The position numbers and the translations under genes were made by a program. The notes below the pieces were generated by a model, which worked only from the letters and a program-made list of their open reading frames with translations, ran no database searches and was not told the DNA's origin. 64,000 bases of DNA from Sulfurospirillum cavolei (lineage in GTDB: Bacteria; Campylobacterota; Campylobacteria; Campylobacterales; Sulfurospirillaceae), in the NCBI RefSeq assembly GCF_000813325.1, contig NZ_BBQE01000001.1; one strand, written 5' to 3'. How positions within the stretch are numbered: position 1 is the first letter of the stretch; each line of letters starts with the position of its first letter. Positions 25,957-34,506 of this stretch are shown here, in pieces.

Positions 25957-27060
25957 CTATTGTTCGAGTTGCTTGAGATAGCCGTATTCGCCCATCAGCG
26001 TCCAAGGACGTACTTTTGCCAAATAAGCGCGTTGCGACTCTAAAATTTCTTTAAAAACAGGATCTTTTGCCGCTTGTTCGTCTTCAATCTCGCGTGCCGC
26101 TTTTTTCAAAGCCGCCATTACGTCTGCCGGAAATTGCTGTACTTTGACGTTAGGATACTCTTTGGCGATATTGGCCCATGCTTCGGCGTTGGCATGGGTC
26201 GCTTGATCCATGAGTTGAGAACCGACCGATTTGATAGCCGATTCTAAGATGGCACGTAAATCGGCGGGGAGGGCGTCGATCTTCTTTTTATTAGCAAGGA
26301 GTTGAATCTCGCTTGCCGGTTCTTGCCAGCCGGTATAATAGTAATTTGCCAATTTATGAAAGCCCATCGCAAAGTCAAAAACGGGACTAATCCATTCTAC
26401 CGCGTCGATCGTGTTGCGCTCTAAGGACGTATACAGTTCGCCCGGAGGCGTATTAACGGCATTGACGCCGAGTTTTGCCATAACTTCGCCGCCTTGTCCG
26501 GGAATTCTAAACTTAAGACCTTTCAGATCGTCTAGGGATTTAATCTCTTTTTTAAACCAGCCGCCCATTTGCATGCCGGTTGAACCCATAGGATAGGAAA
26601 TCAGTCCGTGCTCACCGTAAACTTTTGCCGCTAACTCTTTACCGCCGCCGTAGTTGTACCATGCGTATTGTTCGCTTAAAAGCATTCCAAACGGTACGGT
26701 CGTAAAGAAAACCAACTTATAATCTTTGCCTTTGTAGTAGTACGAAGCGGTATACGCAAGGTCGTATTGTCCCTCTTTGACCATATCCATAACGCCAAAA
26801 GGGGCTTTGTGCTTATTGGGGGAATCGACTTTAATTTTCAAGCGGCCGTTAGACATTTTGTCAACGGTTTGCGCTAGCGTGAGGGGTGCCGGACCTAAGA
26901 AGGGAACTTGTTCAGCCCACGTGGTTGCCAATGTTAGCGTATAGGTTTTTTCGGGTATCGCCGATGTTTTGACCTCTTTACTTTTGTCCTCTTTTGCATT
27001 TTCGCCGCATCCGCTGAAGAGCATGAACGATGCGGTAAGAAGCGTTAATAGTTTTAACAT
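25957..27060 (-). CDS. TRAP transporter DctP-type substrate-binding lipoprotein
   Basis: The 367-residue protein has a lipoprotein signal peptide with lipobox LFSGC (lipid cysteine near residue 18), then the DctP fold: KIKVDSPNKHKAPFGVMDMVKEGQYDLAY, LKGLKFRIPGQGGEVMAKLGVNAVNTPPGELYTSLERNTIDAVEWISPVFDF (the second region holds the carboxylate-binding arginine). DctP proteins deliver carboxylic acids or related solutes to the DctQM membrane pair. No dctQ or dctM lies beside it, so it is an orphan here and lipid anchoring is less usual than a free periplasmic form. The ligand cannot be told. Confidence 0.88.
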   Translation of the reverse strand: MLKLLTLLTASFMLFSGCGENAKEDKSKEVKTSAIPEKTYTLTLATTWAEQVPFLGPAPLTLAQTVDKMSNGRLKIKVDSPNKHKAPFGVMDMVKEGQYDLAYTASYYYKGKDYKLVFFTTVPFGMLLSEQYAWYNYGGGKELAAKVYGEHGLISYPMGSTGMQMGGWFKKEIKSLDDLKGLKFRIPGQGGEVMAKLGVNAVNTPPGELYTSLERNTIDAVEWISPVFDFAMGFHKLANYYYTGWQEPASEIQLLANKKKIDALPADLRAILESAIKSVGSQLMDQATHANAEAWANIAKEYPNVKVQQFPADVMAALKKAAREIEDEQAAKDPVFKEILESQRAYLAKVRPWTLMGEYGYLKQLEQ

Positions 27061-27080
27061 GGAATTTTCCTTATGCCGAT

Positions 27081-29711
27081 TTAAAGGCTTAAAGAGCGAA
27101 GTTCGCTCTCTATTTTAGCCATTTTATTTTGGGCGTCATCCAATCCTTTTTGATTTTCGGCAATGACCTCTTGAGGTGCATTGGCGACGAATCGCTCGTT
27201 AGAAAGCATACCGTTTAGTTTTGCGATCTCTTTTTCGAGTTTGATTTTTTGGTGGTTGAGACGCTCGATGATAGGGGTTAAATCAACGCCCGTAAGGGGA
27301 ATGAAAACCTCGACGTGATCGCTAACGTCGGTAACGGCATTGGCGATTTTCGTTTCCGTAAAGTCGATATGCTCAACTTTAGCCAACAAACAGATGTATT
27401 TCATCGCTTCTTGAAGAGCCGCATGGTCGGCTACTTTAAGATAAGCATGTTCGATTTTCTTATTGGCAAGATCGATATTTGCTTTGGCGCGACGAATCGC
27501 AACAATCGCTTCGATAACGATTTCAAACGTTTCTTCGATTTTTTCGTCGCGTTTTAAATCGTGCGGATAGCGTTTAATCATAATCGATTCGTTTGCTTCC
27601 AAGGTCGTGTCGGAAAGTTCTTGGTAGAGAAATTCGGAGATAAACGGCATAAAAGGGTGCAAGAGTTTCATGGCTTCTTTAAAAATAGCACCGAGTTCCA
27701 AGATTGCCGGTTTATCCGCTTTGCTGAGCTCGATACCCCAGTCGCAAAATTCGCCCCATAAAAAGCGGTACAAAGTCGTTGCCGCGTCGTTAAAACGATA
27801 ATCGCTAAAATAGCCGCGTACCTCTTCGGTTGCCGCACTTAAACGGCTTTTCATATAAGCACCCAAAGCCGTTCGTATCTCAATGTTTTCGAGGTCTTCG
27901 AAGGCGGAGGCATTCATCAGTAAGAAACGAGACGCGTTGTAAAGTTTGTTGGTAAAATTACGCATCTGTTCCAATTTTTCCGCACTGAGTTTAATATCGC
28001 GTCCTTGAACCGCCAAAATGGCAAGCGTAAAACGTAGCGTGTCCGCGCTAAAGGCTTCGATACTGTCGAGCGGATCGATAACGTTGCCTTTGCTTTTGCT
28101 CATTTTTTGCCCGTGTTCGTCTTTTACCAACGCATGCAAATAGACGTCTTTGAACGGAAGTTCTTGGAACGTATGTTCGCCCGAAAACATCATACGCGCA
28201 ACCCAAAAGAAGAGAATATCAAATCCCGTAATTAAAAGGCTGTTAGGGTAAAAATCGCTTAAATCGTTTTGCGACCATTTTTCTTCTTTAAAAACATCGC
28301 CGTTTCCCCAACCCAGCGTTGAAAAAGGCCAAAGTCCCGAGCTAAACCACGTATCTAAAACGTCGGGGTCTTGATGGATGCGGGTACTCTTACATGTAGG
28401 ACATTCATGCTCGCTTTCATTTTCACTTGCCCATTCGTGACCGCAGGTATCACAGTAGAAAACGGGAATTTGGTGTCCCCACCAAAGCTGCCTTGAAATA
28501 CACCAATCGCGTAACTCTTTCATCCACGCATTGTACGAATTGATCCAGTGGCTCGGGTAAAATTCCGTTAAGTGGCGATTGACTTTTTCGATAGCACCTT
28601 GCGCAATCTCTTTTTTAACGAACCATTGTTTAGAGATGTACGGTTCAACGACGTTTTTACAACGGTAACAGTGACCGACTTGGTTTTCGTAATCTTCGAT
28701 TTTATCGACAAAGCCTTCTTCTTGCAGCTTCGCAACGACATGTTCGCGTGCTTTTAAGCGTTCCATGCCTTTAAATGCGCCGCAATAATCGTTGAGCATA
28801 CCCGCTTCGTCGAAAATCGTGATAAATTCCAATCCGTGGCGTTTTCCGACTTCGTAATCGTTGACGTCATGGGCCGGCGTAACTTTCACGCAACCGGTAC
28901 CAAAGCTCATATCGACATGTTCGTCGGCGATAATAGCGATTTCCCTTCCGATGAGCGGTAAAACGACTTTTTGACCGACAAGGTGTTTGTAGCGTTCGTC
29001 TTCTGGATGAACCATGACCGCCGTGTCTCCGAAATAGGTCTCAGGACGCGTCGTGGCGACGACGAGGTATTCTTGTGAATTTTGAAGAAAATATTTGAGA
29101 TGGTACAGTTTGCCTTTGTGCGTTTCGTACTCGACTTCGATATCGCTGAGTGCGCCGTCGTGCGTACACCAGTTGACCATATAATTGCCGCGGACGATCA
29201 GCCCCTCTTCGTACCATTTGACAAACGCTTTTCGAACGGCTTTTTTAAGCCCGTCGTCCATGGTAAAGCGTTCCCTGCTCCATGCCGGAGAAGCTCCGAG
29301 TTTTCGCATTTGATGAAAGATTTGACCGCCGCTGTAAGCTTTCCATTCCCACACTTTTTCTAAAAATTTTTCGCGCCCGAGTTCTTCTTTTTTAATGCCT
29401 TGGGCTAAAAGCTGTTTTTCGACGACATTTTGCGTCGCAATGCCCGCGTGGTCCATACCCGGCTGCCAAAGGGTTTTGTATCCGTCCATACGTTTATAAC
29501 GCGTGATGATATCTTGGAGCGTGAACGTTAAAGCGTGCCCGATATGCAAGCTTCCCGTGACGTTGGGAGGAGGCATCATGATCGAGAAGTTTTTGCCTTT
29601 TTCTTGAATGGCTTTGTTGCCTTCTATTTCAAAGTAGCCTCTGCTCTCCCAAATTTTATAATAACGCTCTTCAATCTCTTTGGGGTTATAGACGGTGCTT
29701 TTTTCACTCAT
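27081..29711 (-). CDS. valS: Valyl-tRNA synthetase
   Basis: ValS charges tRNA-Val. Class I signatures are PPPNVTGSLHIGHALT (HIGH) and KMSKSKGNVIDPLDS (KMSKS); the editing domain (ATTRPETYFGDTAVMVHP), anticodon-binding domain and the C-terminal coiled-coil arm are all present in 876 aa. It is 20 bp upstream of the TRAP gene and may share a transcript with it. It has its own start region at 29712-29771 after the diguanylate cyclase gene. Confidence 0.98.
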   Translation of the reverse strand: MSEKSTVYNPKEIEERYYKIWESRGYFEIEGNKAIQEKGKNFSIMMPPPNVTGSLHIGHALTFTLQDIITRYKRMDGYKTLWQPGMDHAGIATQNVVEKQLLAQGIKKEELGREKFLEKVWEWKAYSGGQIFHQMRKLGASPAWSRERFTMDDGLKKAVRKAFVKWYEEGLIVRGNYMVNWCTHDGALSDIEVEYETHKGKLYHLKYFLQNSQEYLVVATTRPETYFGDTAVMVHPEDERYKHLVGQKVVLPLIGREIAIIADEHVDMSFGTGCVKVTPAHDVNDYEVGKRHGLEFITIFDEAGMLNDYCGAFKGMERLKAREHVVAKLQEEGFVDKIEDYENQVGHCYRCKNVVEPYISKQWFVKKEIAQGAIEKVNRHLTEFYPSHWINSYNAWMKELRDWCISRQLWWGHQIPVFYCDTCGHEWASENESEHECPTCKSTRIHQDPDVLDTWFSSGLWPFSTLGWGNGDVFKEEKWSQNDLSDFYPNSLLITGFDILFFWVARMMFSGEHTFQELPFKDVYLHALVKDEHGQKMSKSKGNVIDPLDSIEAFSADTLRFTLAILAVQGRDIKLSAEKLEQMRNFTNKLYNASRFLLMNASAFEDLENIEIRTALGAYMKSRLSAATEEVRGYFSDYRFNDAATTLYRFLWGEFCDWGIELSKADKPAILELGAIFKEAMKLLHPFMPFISEFLYQELSDTTLEANESIMIKRYPHDLKRDEKIEETFEIVIEAIVAIRRAKANIDLANKKIEHAYLKVADHAALQEAMKYICLLAKVEHIDFTETKIANAVTDVSDHVEVFIPLTGVDLTPIIERLNHQKIKLEKEIAKLNGMLSNERFVANAPQEVIAENQKGLDDAQNKMAKIESELRSLSL

Positions 29712-29771
29712 GGGGTTCGTTACCTTGCTTTTTTTTGGTTGGATTATACAAAAAGAGCGGTAAGACTTGGT

Positions 29772-30569
29772 TTAAGCAAGGAACGTAGCGGTATTTTTGC
29801 CGGCGGCTTTGGAGATGTAAAGGGCTTGATCGGCACGTTGAAGCATCGTGTTGAACGTATCTTCGTCTTTGTAAGCGGTATAGCCGATACTGAGGTTGAT
29901 TTGGAGCTCTTGGGCTTCGTTGTTGCGCGAGACCGGAATCGTTTTGTGGTTGAATTCCTCTAAAATGCGATTGACGACCGTCGAAGCCGCATTTTTATCG
30001 TTGTCGACGATGCACAAAACAAACTCGTCGCCTCCAAAACGTCCGATCGTATCGCACGAACGAAGTAAACGCTTAAGCGTATGCGCCGTTGTTTTGATCG
30101 CTTCGTCGCCGATGAGGTGACCGTAAGTATCGTTAATCGGTTTAAAATCGTCGATGTCCAAAATAATCAGAAAAAGCGCTTGTGCCGAGCGTTTGATCTT
30201 TTGAATCTCTTGGTGGACGACGGTGACGAACATCAAGCGATTATACAAGCCCGTTAATCCGTCGAAGTGGGAGAGATTTTCCACTTCGACGTACGATTTG
30301 TTCAAAAAATATGCCAAGAGCGTGACCAAGCTCGAGATGATGACGGTAAAGACGAACGCATAAATGAGCGTGTGATAAACGATGGTTTGTTGCATACTCT
30401 GCCAATCGGAAATGTAGGTTTCGTTGACAAAAGAGAGGGCTAAGTAGTGTTCGACATGTTGTTGATGGAGCAATAAAACGGGTACGGTACTCATAAAAAG
30501 GTTGATGATAAATGTCATTGCGCCTAAAAGAAGCGGTCTTTTAAGCATGGTTTTCGGTAGGTGTTTCAT
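29772..30569 (-). CDS. Membrane-bound diguanylate cyclase (GGDEF)
   Basis: The C-terminal GGDEF domain makes cyclic di-GMP: DGLTGLYNRLMF, DIDDFKPINDTYGHLIGDEAI, and the active site RFGGDEFVL, preceded by the inhibitory I-site RSCD five residues upstream. Two hydrophobic segments (about residues 12-32 and 65-90 of the form starting at 30569) frame a short periplasmic loop. The frame is open to 30683; ATG 30569 (MKHLPKTMLKRPLL) is preferred because AAAGGGG precedes it. It probably answers an envelope signal and opposes the HD-GYP protein at 4446-5477. Confidence 0.88.
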   Translation of the reverse strand: MKHLPKTMLKRPLLLGAMTFIINLFMSTVPVLLLHQQHVEHYLALSFVNETYISDWQSMQQTIVYHTLIYAFVFTVIISSLVTLLAYFLNKSYVEVENLSHFDGLTGLYNRLMFVTVVHQEIQKIKRSAQALFLIILDIDDFKPINDTYGHLIGDEAIKTTAHTLKRLLRSCDTIGRFGGDEFVLCIVDNDKNAASTVVNRILEEFNHKTIPVSRNNEAQELQINLSIGYTAYKDEDTFNTMLQRADQALYISKAAGKNTATFLA

Positions 30570-30663
30570 TCGTACGCACGCCCCTTTACGTCGATACGAG
30601 ATAGTAGCATAAAATGCGTAAAAGCATTCTGTTTTTTGAAAATTGAAACGTAAAAGAGTCGGG

Positions 30664-31593
30664 TTACGACTCTTTATACTCATACAAACCCGAACTTAAA
30701 TAACGCTCGCCCGTATCGCATAAAATCGTGACGATCGTTTTGCCTTTATTCTCCGGACGTGCGGCTATTTGTGAAGCGACGTAGACGTTTGCTCCGGCGG
30801 AAATGCCTACCAACAATCCTTCGCGTTTCGCAAGGTTTCGCGAAGTTTCGATAGCATTGTCGTAACTGACTTTAACGACTTCTTGGTACAACTTCGTGTC
30901 CAAAACGGCGGGAACAAATCCGGCACCGATACCTTGAATTTTATGCGGTCCTGGATTTTCGCCCGAAAGTACGGGAGAAGTGTCCGGTTCGACGGCGATA
31001 ATTTGAATATCGGGATTTAACTCTTTGAGGCGTTTTCCCGTTCCCGTAAGCGTACCGCCCGTTCCTACGGCGGCAATGAGAATATCGACTTTACCGTCGG
31101 TATCTCTCCAAATTTCTTCCGCGGTGGTGGCATAATGTGCAGCCGGATTGGCTTCGTTGGCAAATTGTTGCGGTACGAAAGCGTTTGGAATCTCTTTGGA
31201 AAGTTCCGTCGCTTTTTCCACTGCGCCTCGCATACCGAGCGTTGGTTCTGTCAGTACGAGTTCCGCGCCTAAAGCCGCTAAGAGTTTACGTCGCTCTAAG
31301 CTCATGGAACTTGGCATCGTCAGCATCAGCTTGAGTCCGAGGCTTGCGCACACGGTCGCCAATCCGATACCGGTATTGCCGCTGGTAGGTTCGATAATGA
31401 CGCTATTGCGGTCGATAAGACCTTTGTCGAGTGCCGTTTTAATCATATTGAAACCGATACGGTCTTTGACCGAATGCGAAGGGTTTAAAAATTCGCATTT
31501 GCCTAAAACGAGAGCCTCGGAGGCGTTAGAAGCCGTATTGAGCTTCACCAAAGGCGTATTGCCGATGAGTTCGGTGACGTTTTGTGCGTACAT
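30664..31593 (-). CDS. cysK: Cysteine synthase (O-acetylserine sulfhydrylase)
   Basis: This PLP enzyme makes cysteine from O-acetylserine and sulfide. The Schiff-base lysine is in NPSHSVKDRIGF, the substrate loop is TSGNTGIGLA and the phosphate loop is GTGGTLTGTG. The frame continues upstream to 31710, but AAAGGA precedes ATG 31593 (MYAQNVTELIGNTPLV), where the family starts; this gives 309 aa. It follows the Rrf2 regulator by 13 bp on the same strand and shares a sulfur-amino-acid cluster with metY. Confidence 0.96.
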   Translation of the reverse strand: MYAQNVTELIGNTPLVKLNTASNASEALVLGKCEFLNPSHSVKDRIGFNMIKTALDKGLIDRNSVIIEPTSGNTGIGLATVCASLGLKLMLTMPSSMSLERRKLLAALGAELVLTEPTLGMRGAVEKATELSKEIPNAFVPQQFANEANPAAHYATTAEEIWRDTDGKVDILIAAVGTGGTLTGTGKRLKELNPDIQIIAVEPDTSPVLSGENPGPHKIQGIGAGFVPAVLDTKLYQEVVKVSYDNAIETSRNLAKREGLLVGISAGANVYVASQIAARPENKGKTIVTILCDTGERYLSSGLYEYKES

Positions 31594-31606
31594 GTGAATT
31601 CCTTTC

Positions 31607-32020
31607 TTAAATAGAATAGTTGAGTTGAGCGTTGAAACGCTCGATGTAAATCGAAAAATCGGATAACGGAATCGTGAAAATCTCTTGAATTTTAGCATTG
31701 CTTTCTTCATAAAAGAGTTGCAATACGGGATCTTTGATTTCGCTATCGACCACCGTTATTTTTCCTTCTAACGCGATTAAAATATCTTTGATCAGAATAT
31801 CTTGCGCGTTTTTAGCCAATAAATAGCCTCCATAGGCTCCTCGAACGCTTGTGACTAAGCCGGCTTGGCGTAATAAGATTAACAGTTGTTCCAAATAGTT
31901 CTGCGGGATATGCGCCCGATGCGAAATCTCTTTGATTTGCATCGGCTTTTCGCTTTTGGCTAAAAAGAGTTGGTACATCGCATTGAGCCCGTACATTCCT
32001 TTGGTTGAGAGTAATGACAT
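31607..32020 (-). CDS. Rrf2-family transcriptional regulator (CymR-like)
   Basis: The 137-aa protein has the Rrf2 winged helix: STKGMYGLNAMYQLF, IKEISHRAHIPQNYLEQLLILLRQAGLV (recognition region about 28-56) and SVRGAYGGYLLAK (wing). It contains no cysteine at all, so unlike IscR or NsrR it cannot hold an iron-sulfur cluster. Its position between metY and cysK suggests it controls cysteine/methionine supply, as CymR does in Firmicutes with cysteine synthase as a partner. Its start codon lies within an ACATGT word. The role is inferred from context. Confidence 0.88.
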   Translation of the reverse strand: MSLLSTKGMYGLNAMYQLFLAKSEKPMQIKEISHRAHIPQNYLEQLLILLRQAGLVTSVRGAYGGYLLAKNAQDILIKDILIALEGKITVVDSEIKDPVLQLFYEESNAKIQEIFTIPLSDFSIYIERFNAQLNYSI

Positions 32021-32029
32021 GTAAGCTCC

Positions 32030-33292
32030 TTATCCTAATGCAATTTTTAAGTCTTCGATTAAGTCGTCGACGTTTTCAAGTCCGATGCTTAGACGAATTA
32101 ATCCTTCTTTAACGCCCGCTTTGTCCAATTCCTCTTTTGAAAGTTGTTGGTGTGTCGTACTAGCCGGATGCGTGATGATCGACTTGGAATCGCCGATGTT
32201 GACGACGACGCTAAAGAGTTTGGTCGTGTTGAGAATGTGTTTGGCAAACTCCAATCCTTCGACTTCGAAACTCAGCAAACCCGATGTTTGCGCGTTTTTA
32301 AAATACCGTTGGGCTCTTACATGTAAAGGATCGCTTGGCAATCCCGGATACGAAACGTTTTTGACTTTGGGATGCGCTTTTAAAAATGCCGCGACTTTGT
32401 GCGCATTGGAAGAGTGCTCTTTCATGCGTAACGCCAAGGTCTCCAACCCTTGAATCAACAACCAAGCGTTATAGGGCGATAACGTTGCTCCGATATCGCG
32501 AATGAGCGACAAACGAATCCTGAGTGAAAAGATCGGGAAAGGCAGGGTCGCATACACTAAGCCGTGGTAACTCTCGTCGGGTTCGTTAAAATGTGCATAA
32601 CGCGGATTGCCGATCAGCTTTGCGTTTAAGCCTTTGGCTTCCACGATTAAACCGCCGATAGCACTGCCTTGTCCGTTAATGTATTTGCTCGCGCTGTGAA
32701 CGCTAACGTCGATGCCGTTTAAGAGCGGCTGAAATAAAATCGGTGTCGCGACGGTATTGTCGCAGATGCTTACAACGGCGTATTTTTGAGCGATAGAGAC
32801 GATTTTTTCGATGTTGGGAACGGCGATTTGCGGATTGGAAAGCGATTCGAAAAAGATCGCTTTGGTTCTATCGTCGATTAACGCTTCCAAATCATCGGCA
32901 TGATCGCTTTCAAAGACTTTTGCGTGAATACCGAAGCGTTTAAGCGTATGGGTAAGAAGCGTCGTTGCTCCGCCGTAAATTTTTTTAGCCACGATAATAT
33001 TGTCGCCGGCTTCGGCTAAATTGGCGATAGCGTAAAAAATCGCCGCTTGTCCGCTAGCGGTCGCGATAGCCGCTTCACCGCTTTCCAAAGCTGCAATACG
33101 CGCTTCCAATACGTCGGTAGTCGGATTGTTAAGCCTTGTATAAATAGGTCCGAGTTCTCTCAGGGCGAAACGATCGGCGGCCGTTTCGGCAGAACCGAAA
33201 TCGTATGCCGTCGTTTGGTAGACGGGAACCGACATCGTACCGAACGCTTGTTTATCGTAACCGTAATGAAGAGCAAGTGTTTCTTGATGCAT
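32030..33292 (-). CDS. metY: O-acetylhomoserine sulfhydrylase
   Basis: MetY joins O-acetylhomoserine with sulfide to give homocysteine. It belongs to the Cys/Met-metabolism PLP family, with the PLP lysine in SVHSASKYINGQGSAIGG and substrate motifs YTRLNNPTTDVLE and ATASGQAAIFYAI. The frame is open to 33352, but AAGGA sits before ATG 33292 (MHQETLALHYGYD), giving 420 aa. A consensus promoter lies at 33324-33352. It leads the metY-rrf2-cysK unit. A few members of this family also act on O-acetylserine. Confidence 0.93.
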   Translation of the reverse strand: MHQETLALHYGYDKQAFGTMSVPVYQTTAYDFGSAETAADRFALRELGPIYTRLNNPTTDVLEARIAALESGEAAIATASGQAAIFYAIANLAEAGDNIIVAKKIYGGATTLLTHTLKRFGIHAKVFESDHADDLEALIDDRTKAIFFESLSNPQIAVPNIEKIVSIAQKYAVVSICDNTVATPILFQPLLNGIDVSVHSASKYINGQGSAIGGLIVEAKGLNAKLIGNPRYAHFNEPDESYHGLVYATLPFPIFSLRIRLSLIRDIGATLSPYNAWLLIQGLETLALRMKEHSSNAHKVAAFLKAHPKVKNVSYPGLPSDPLHVRAQRYFKNAQTSGLLSFEVEGLEFAKHILNTTKLFSVVVNIGDSKSIITHPASTTHQQLSKEELDKAGVKEGLIRLSIGLENVDDLIEDLKIALG

Positions 33293-33323
33293 GTTCAATC
33301 CTTTTTTGAGTTTTGCTGCCGAC

Positions 33324-33352
33324 AGTATAGACAAATTTTTAATCATTGTCAA
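33324..33352 (-). promoter_or_regulatory. Sigma-70 promoter of the metY-rrf2-cysK unit
   Basis: Read on the minus strand, TTGACA (33352-33347) and TATACT (33329-33324) are exactly 17 bp apart. The leader to the metY ATG is only about 25 bases, leaving no room for a riboswitch, so control should be at the promoter, possibly by the Rrf2 protein of the same unit. Confidence 0.75.
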
Positions 33353-33764
33353 GTATATTTATAAAAAAACTAGAGATTTAATTTTTTCTTCTCATTCAAA
33401 AGATAAAACATGCGTCTTGGTGTCAGATATACCATAGAAAAAGATCCAAAAGATTCTCAAAGAGGAGGGTAGGGTATGAATGAAAACAGGTTACATGTCA
33501 GGAGGGTTTTGAGCCGTAATAATACGTAATGATTATTTTTAAGCAACGAACTAACGGGCTATTTTATACAGATTATTATACATATTATTTTATGTAAATA
33601 TCTATTTATAGGCTTTTGTTGCACTGTAAATTAATGGTGAAAGAAGGGATAAACTAACGCCGTGTTAGTCAAAACGTCGCCAAAAAGCTTGTATGGCAGA
33701 AGCCCTTTTTCAGAAGAGAAAAGCTATAATCGAAGAGAATGTTTAACGATTTGAGGAAGCAGCG
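33353..33764. other. 412-bp divergent intergenic region between metY and the DUF2018 gene
   Basis: AT-rich stretch with no convincing gene. It holds the outward metY promoter at its left edge and, at its right end, TATAAT at 33725-33730 and a GAGGAAG ribosome site for the next gene. In the middle, two very short plus-strand frames (33410-33472, 20 aa; 33476-33529, 17 aa, the latter after GGAGGG) and an imperfect AATAAT/ATTATT inverted repeat near 33516-33537 are the only structure I see. Confidence 0.5.
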
Positions 33765-34043
33765 ATGTTATATGAAGATGAAGACGATTTTTTAGTAGGC
33801 TCCGCAAAAAGTAAATTTTTCGATATCGTTTTTCACGCCAACAAGACTTTGGTCGAGCAAAAGCTTTTAGAAACGATCGATCGTTTCAACGCTATGGAGC
33901 TTTTATTGGAAAAGATGTTGGGCGAAGAAGAAGCGTACCGTGCGATTGAAAACGTGCTTGTAGAAGAACCCGATGCAATTTTAAATCGCAATAACGATTT
34001 TTTTATCGCCGCCGTTGGGGAAATATTAACTCAAAATGAGTAA
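33765..34043 (+). CDS. DUF2018 family protein (HP0242-like)
   Basis: The 92-residue, cysteine-free, helical protein aligns with Helicobacter pylori HP0242, e.g. FFDIVFHANKTLVEQKLLE against WNDIIFHASKKL and the shared end AVGEILTQNE/ANILSGNE. HP0242 is known structurally as a dimer with an intertwined pseudo-knotted helical fold; its function is unknown. The RBS GAGGAAG and a TATAAT at 33725-33730 precede the ATG. It leads the plus-strand operon into the next gene, which it overlaps by eight bases. Confidence 0.85.
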   Translation: MLYEDEDDFLVGSAKSKFFDIVFHANKTLVEQKLLETIDRFNAMELLLEKMLGEEEAYRAIENVLVEEPDAILNRNNDFFIAAVGEILTQNE

Positions 34044-34494
34044 AATAGCCTTTTTATTTGGTGTCGTCGCGCTGCTTATTTCCATCGCCGATGCCGAAAT
34101 TTATAAGTACGAGCATCGCTTTATTTTGAAAAAAGACGAGCAGGGGTTGGTGTTTATCAATCATAAAGAGGTCACGAAAAAGCCGACGGCCGACAATCCG
34201 AACAATGAATATTTGCTTCGGCTTCGATGGACGCTTTTTACCAACGATATGTTGACGCTTTTAGTCAACTATCGAGGCTATCCGACGCAATATATTTTAG
34301 AAAAAAAGTATCCGTTGCAAAACATCGTCGTTCCTTTATTGCCTGTCGGGGTTAATCCGATAACGTCGCAAACGTATGCCCGAATACAATTTTACGATTT
34401 TAATCAAACCGGAAAAACGGCGTATATCGACGTTTCGATTGCCGATGAAGCCAATAGAATAGAAGTAGAGTTTAAACCGAAAAAAACAGAGTAG
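34036..34494 (+). CDS. Conserved exported protein of unknown function
   Basis: A signal peptide (MSKIAFLFGVVALLISIADA, cleavage after ADA) is followed by a beta-rich domain of about 130 residues ending in charged residues (EFKPKKTE). There are no cysteines in the mature part and no membrane segment, so it is probably periplasmic. It overlaps the DUF2018 gene by eight bases and precedes the polyprenyl synthase by 12 bp. The same neighbour order is known in Campylobacter jejuni, where the counterpart is also uncharacterised. Confidence 0.75.
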   Translation: MSKIAFLFGVVALLISIADAEIYKYEHRFILKKDEQGLVFINHKEVTKKPTADNPNNEYLLRLRWTLFTNDMLTLLVNYRGYPTQYILEKKYPLQNIVVPLLPVGVNPITSQTYARIQFYDFNQTGKTAYIDVSIADEANRIEVEFKPKKTE

Positions 34495-34506
34495 GGTAGG
34501 AAAAGC

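Noticed and set aside
33293..33352. SAM or other riboswitch in the metY leader
   Set aside because: The consensus promoter leaves a leader of only about 25 bases, too short for any known riboswitch.
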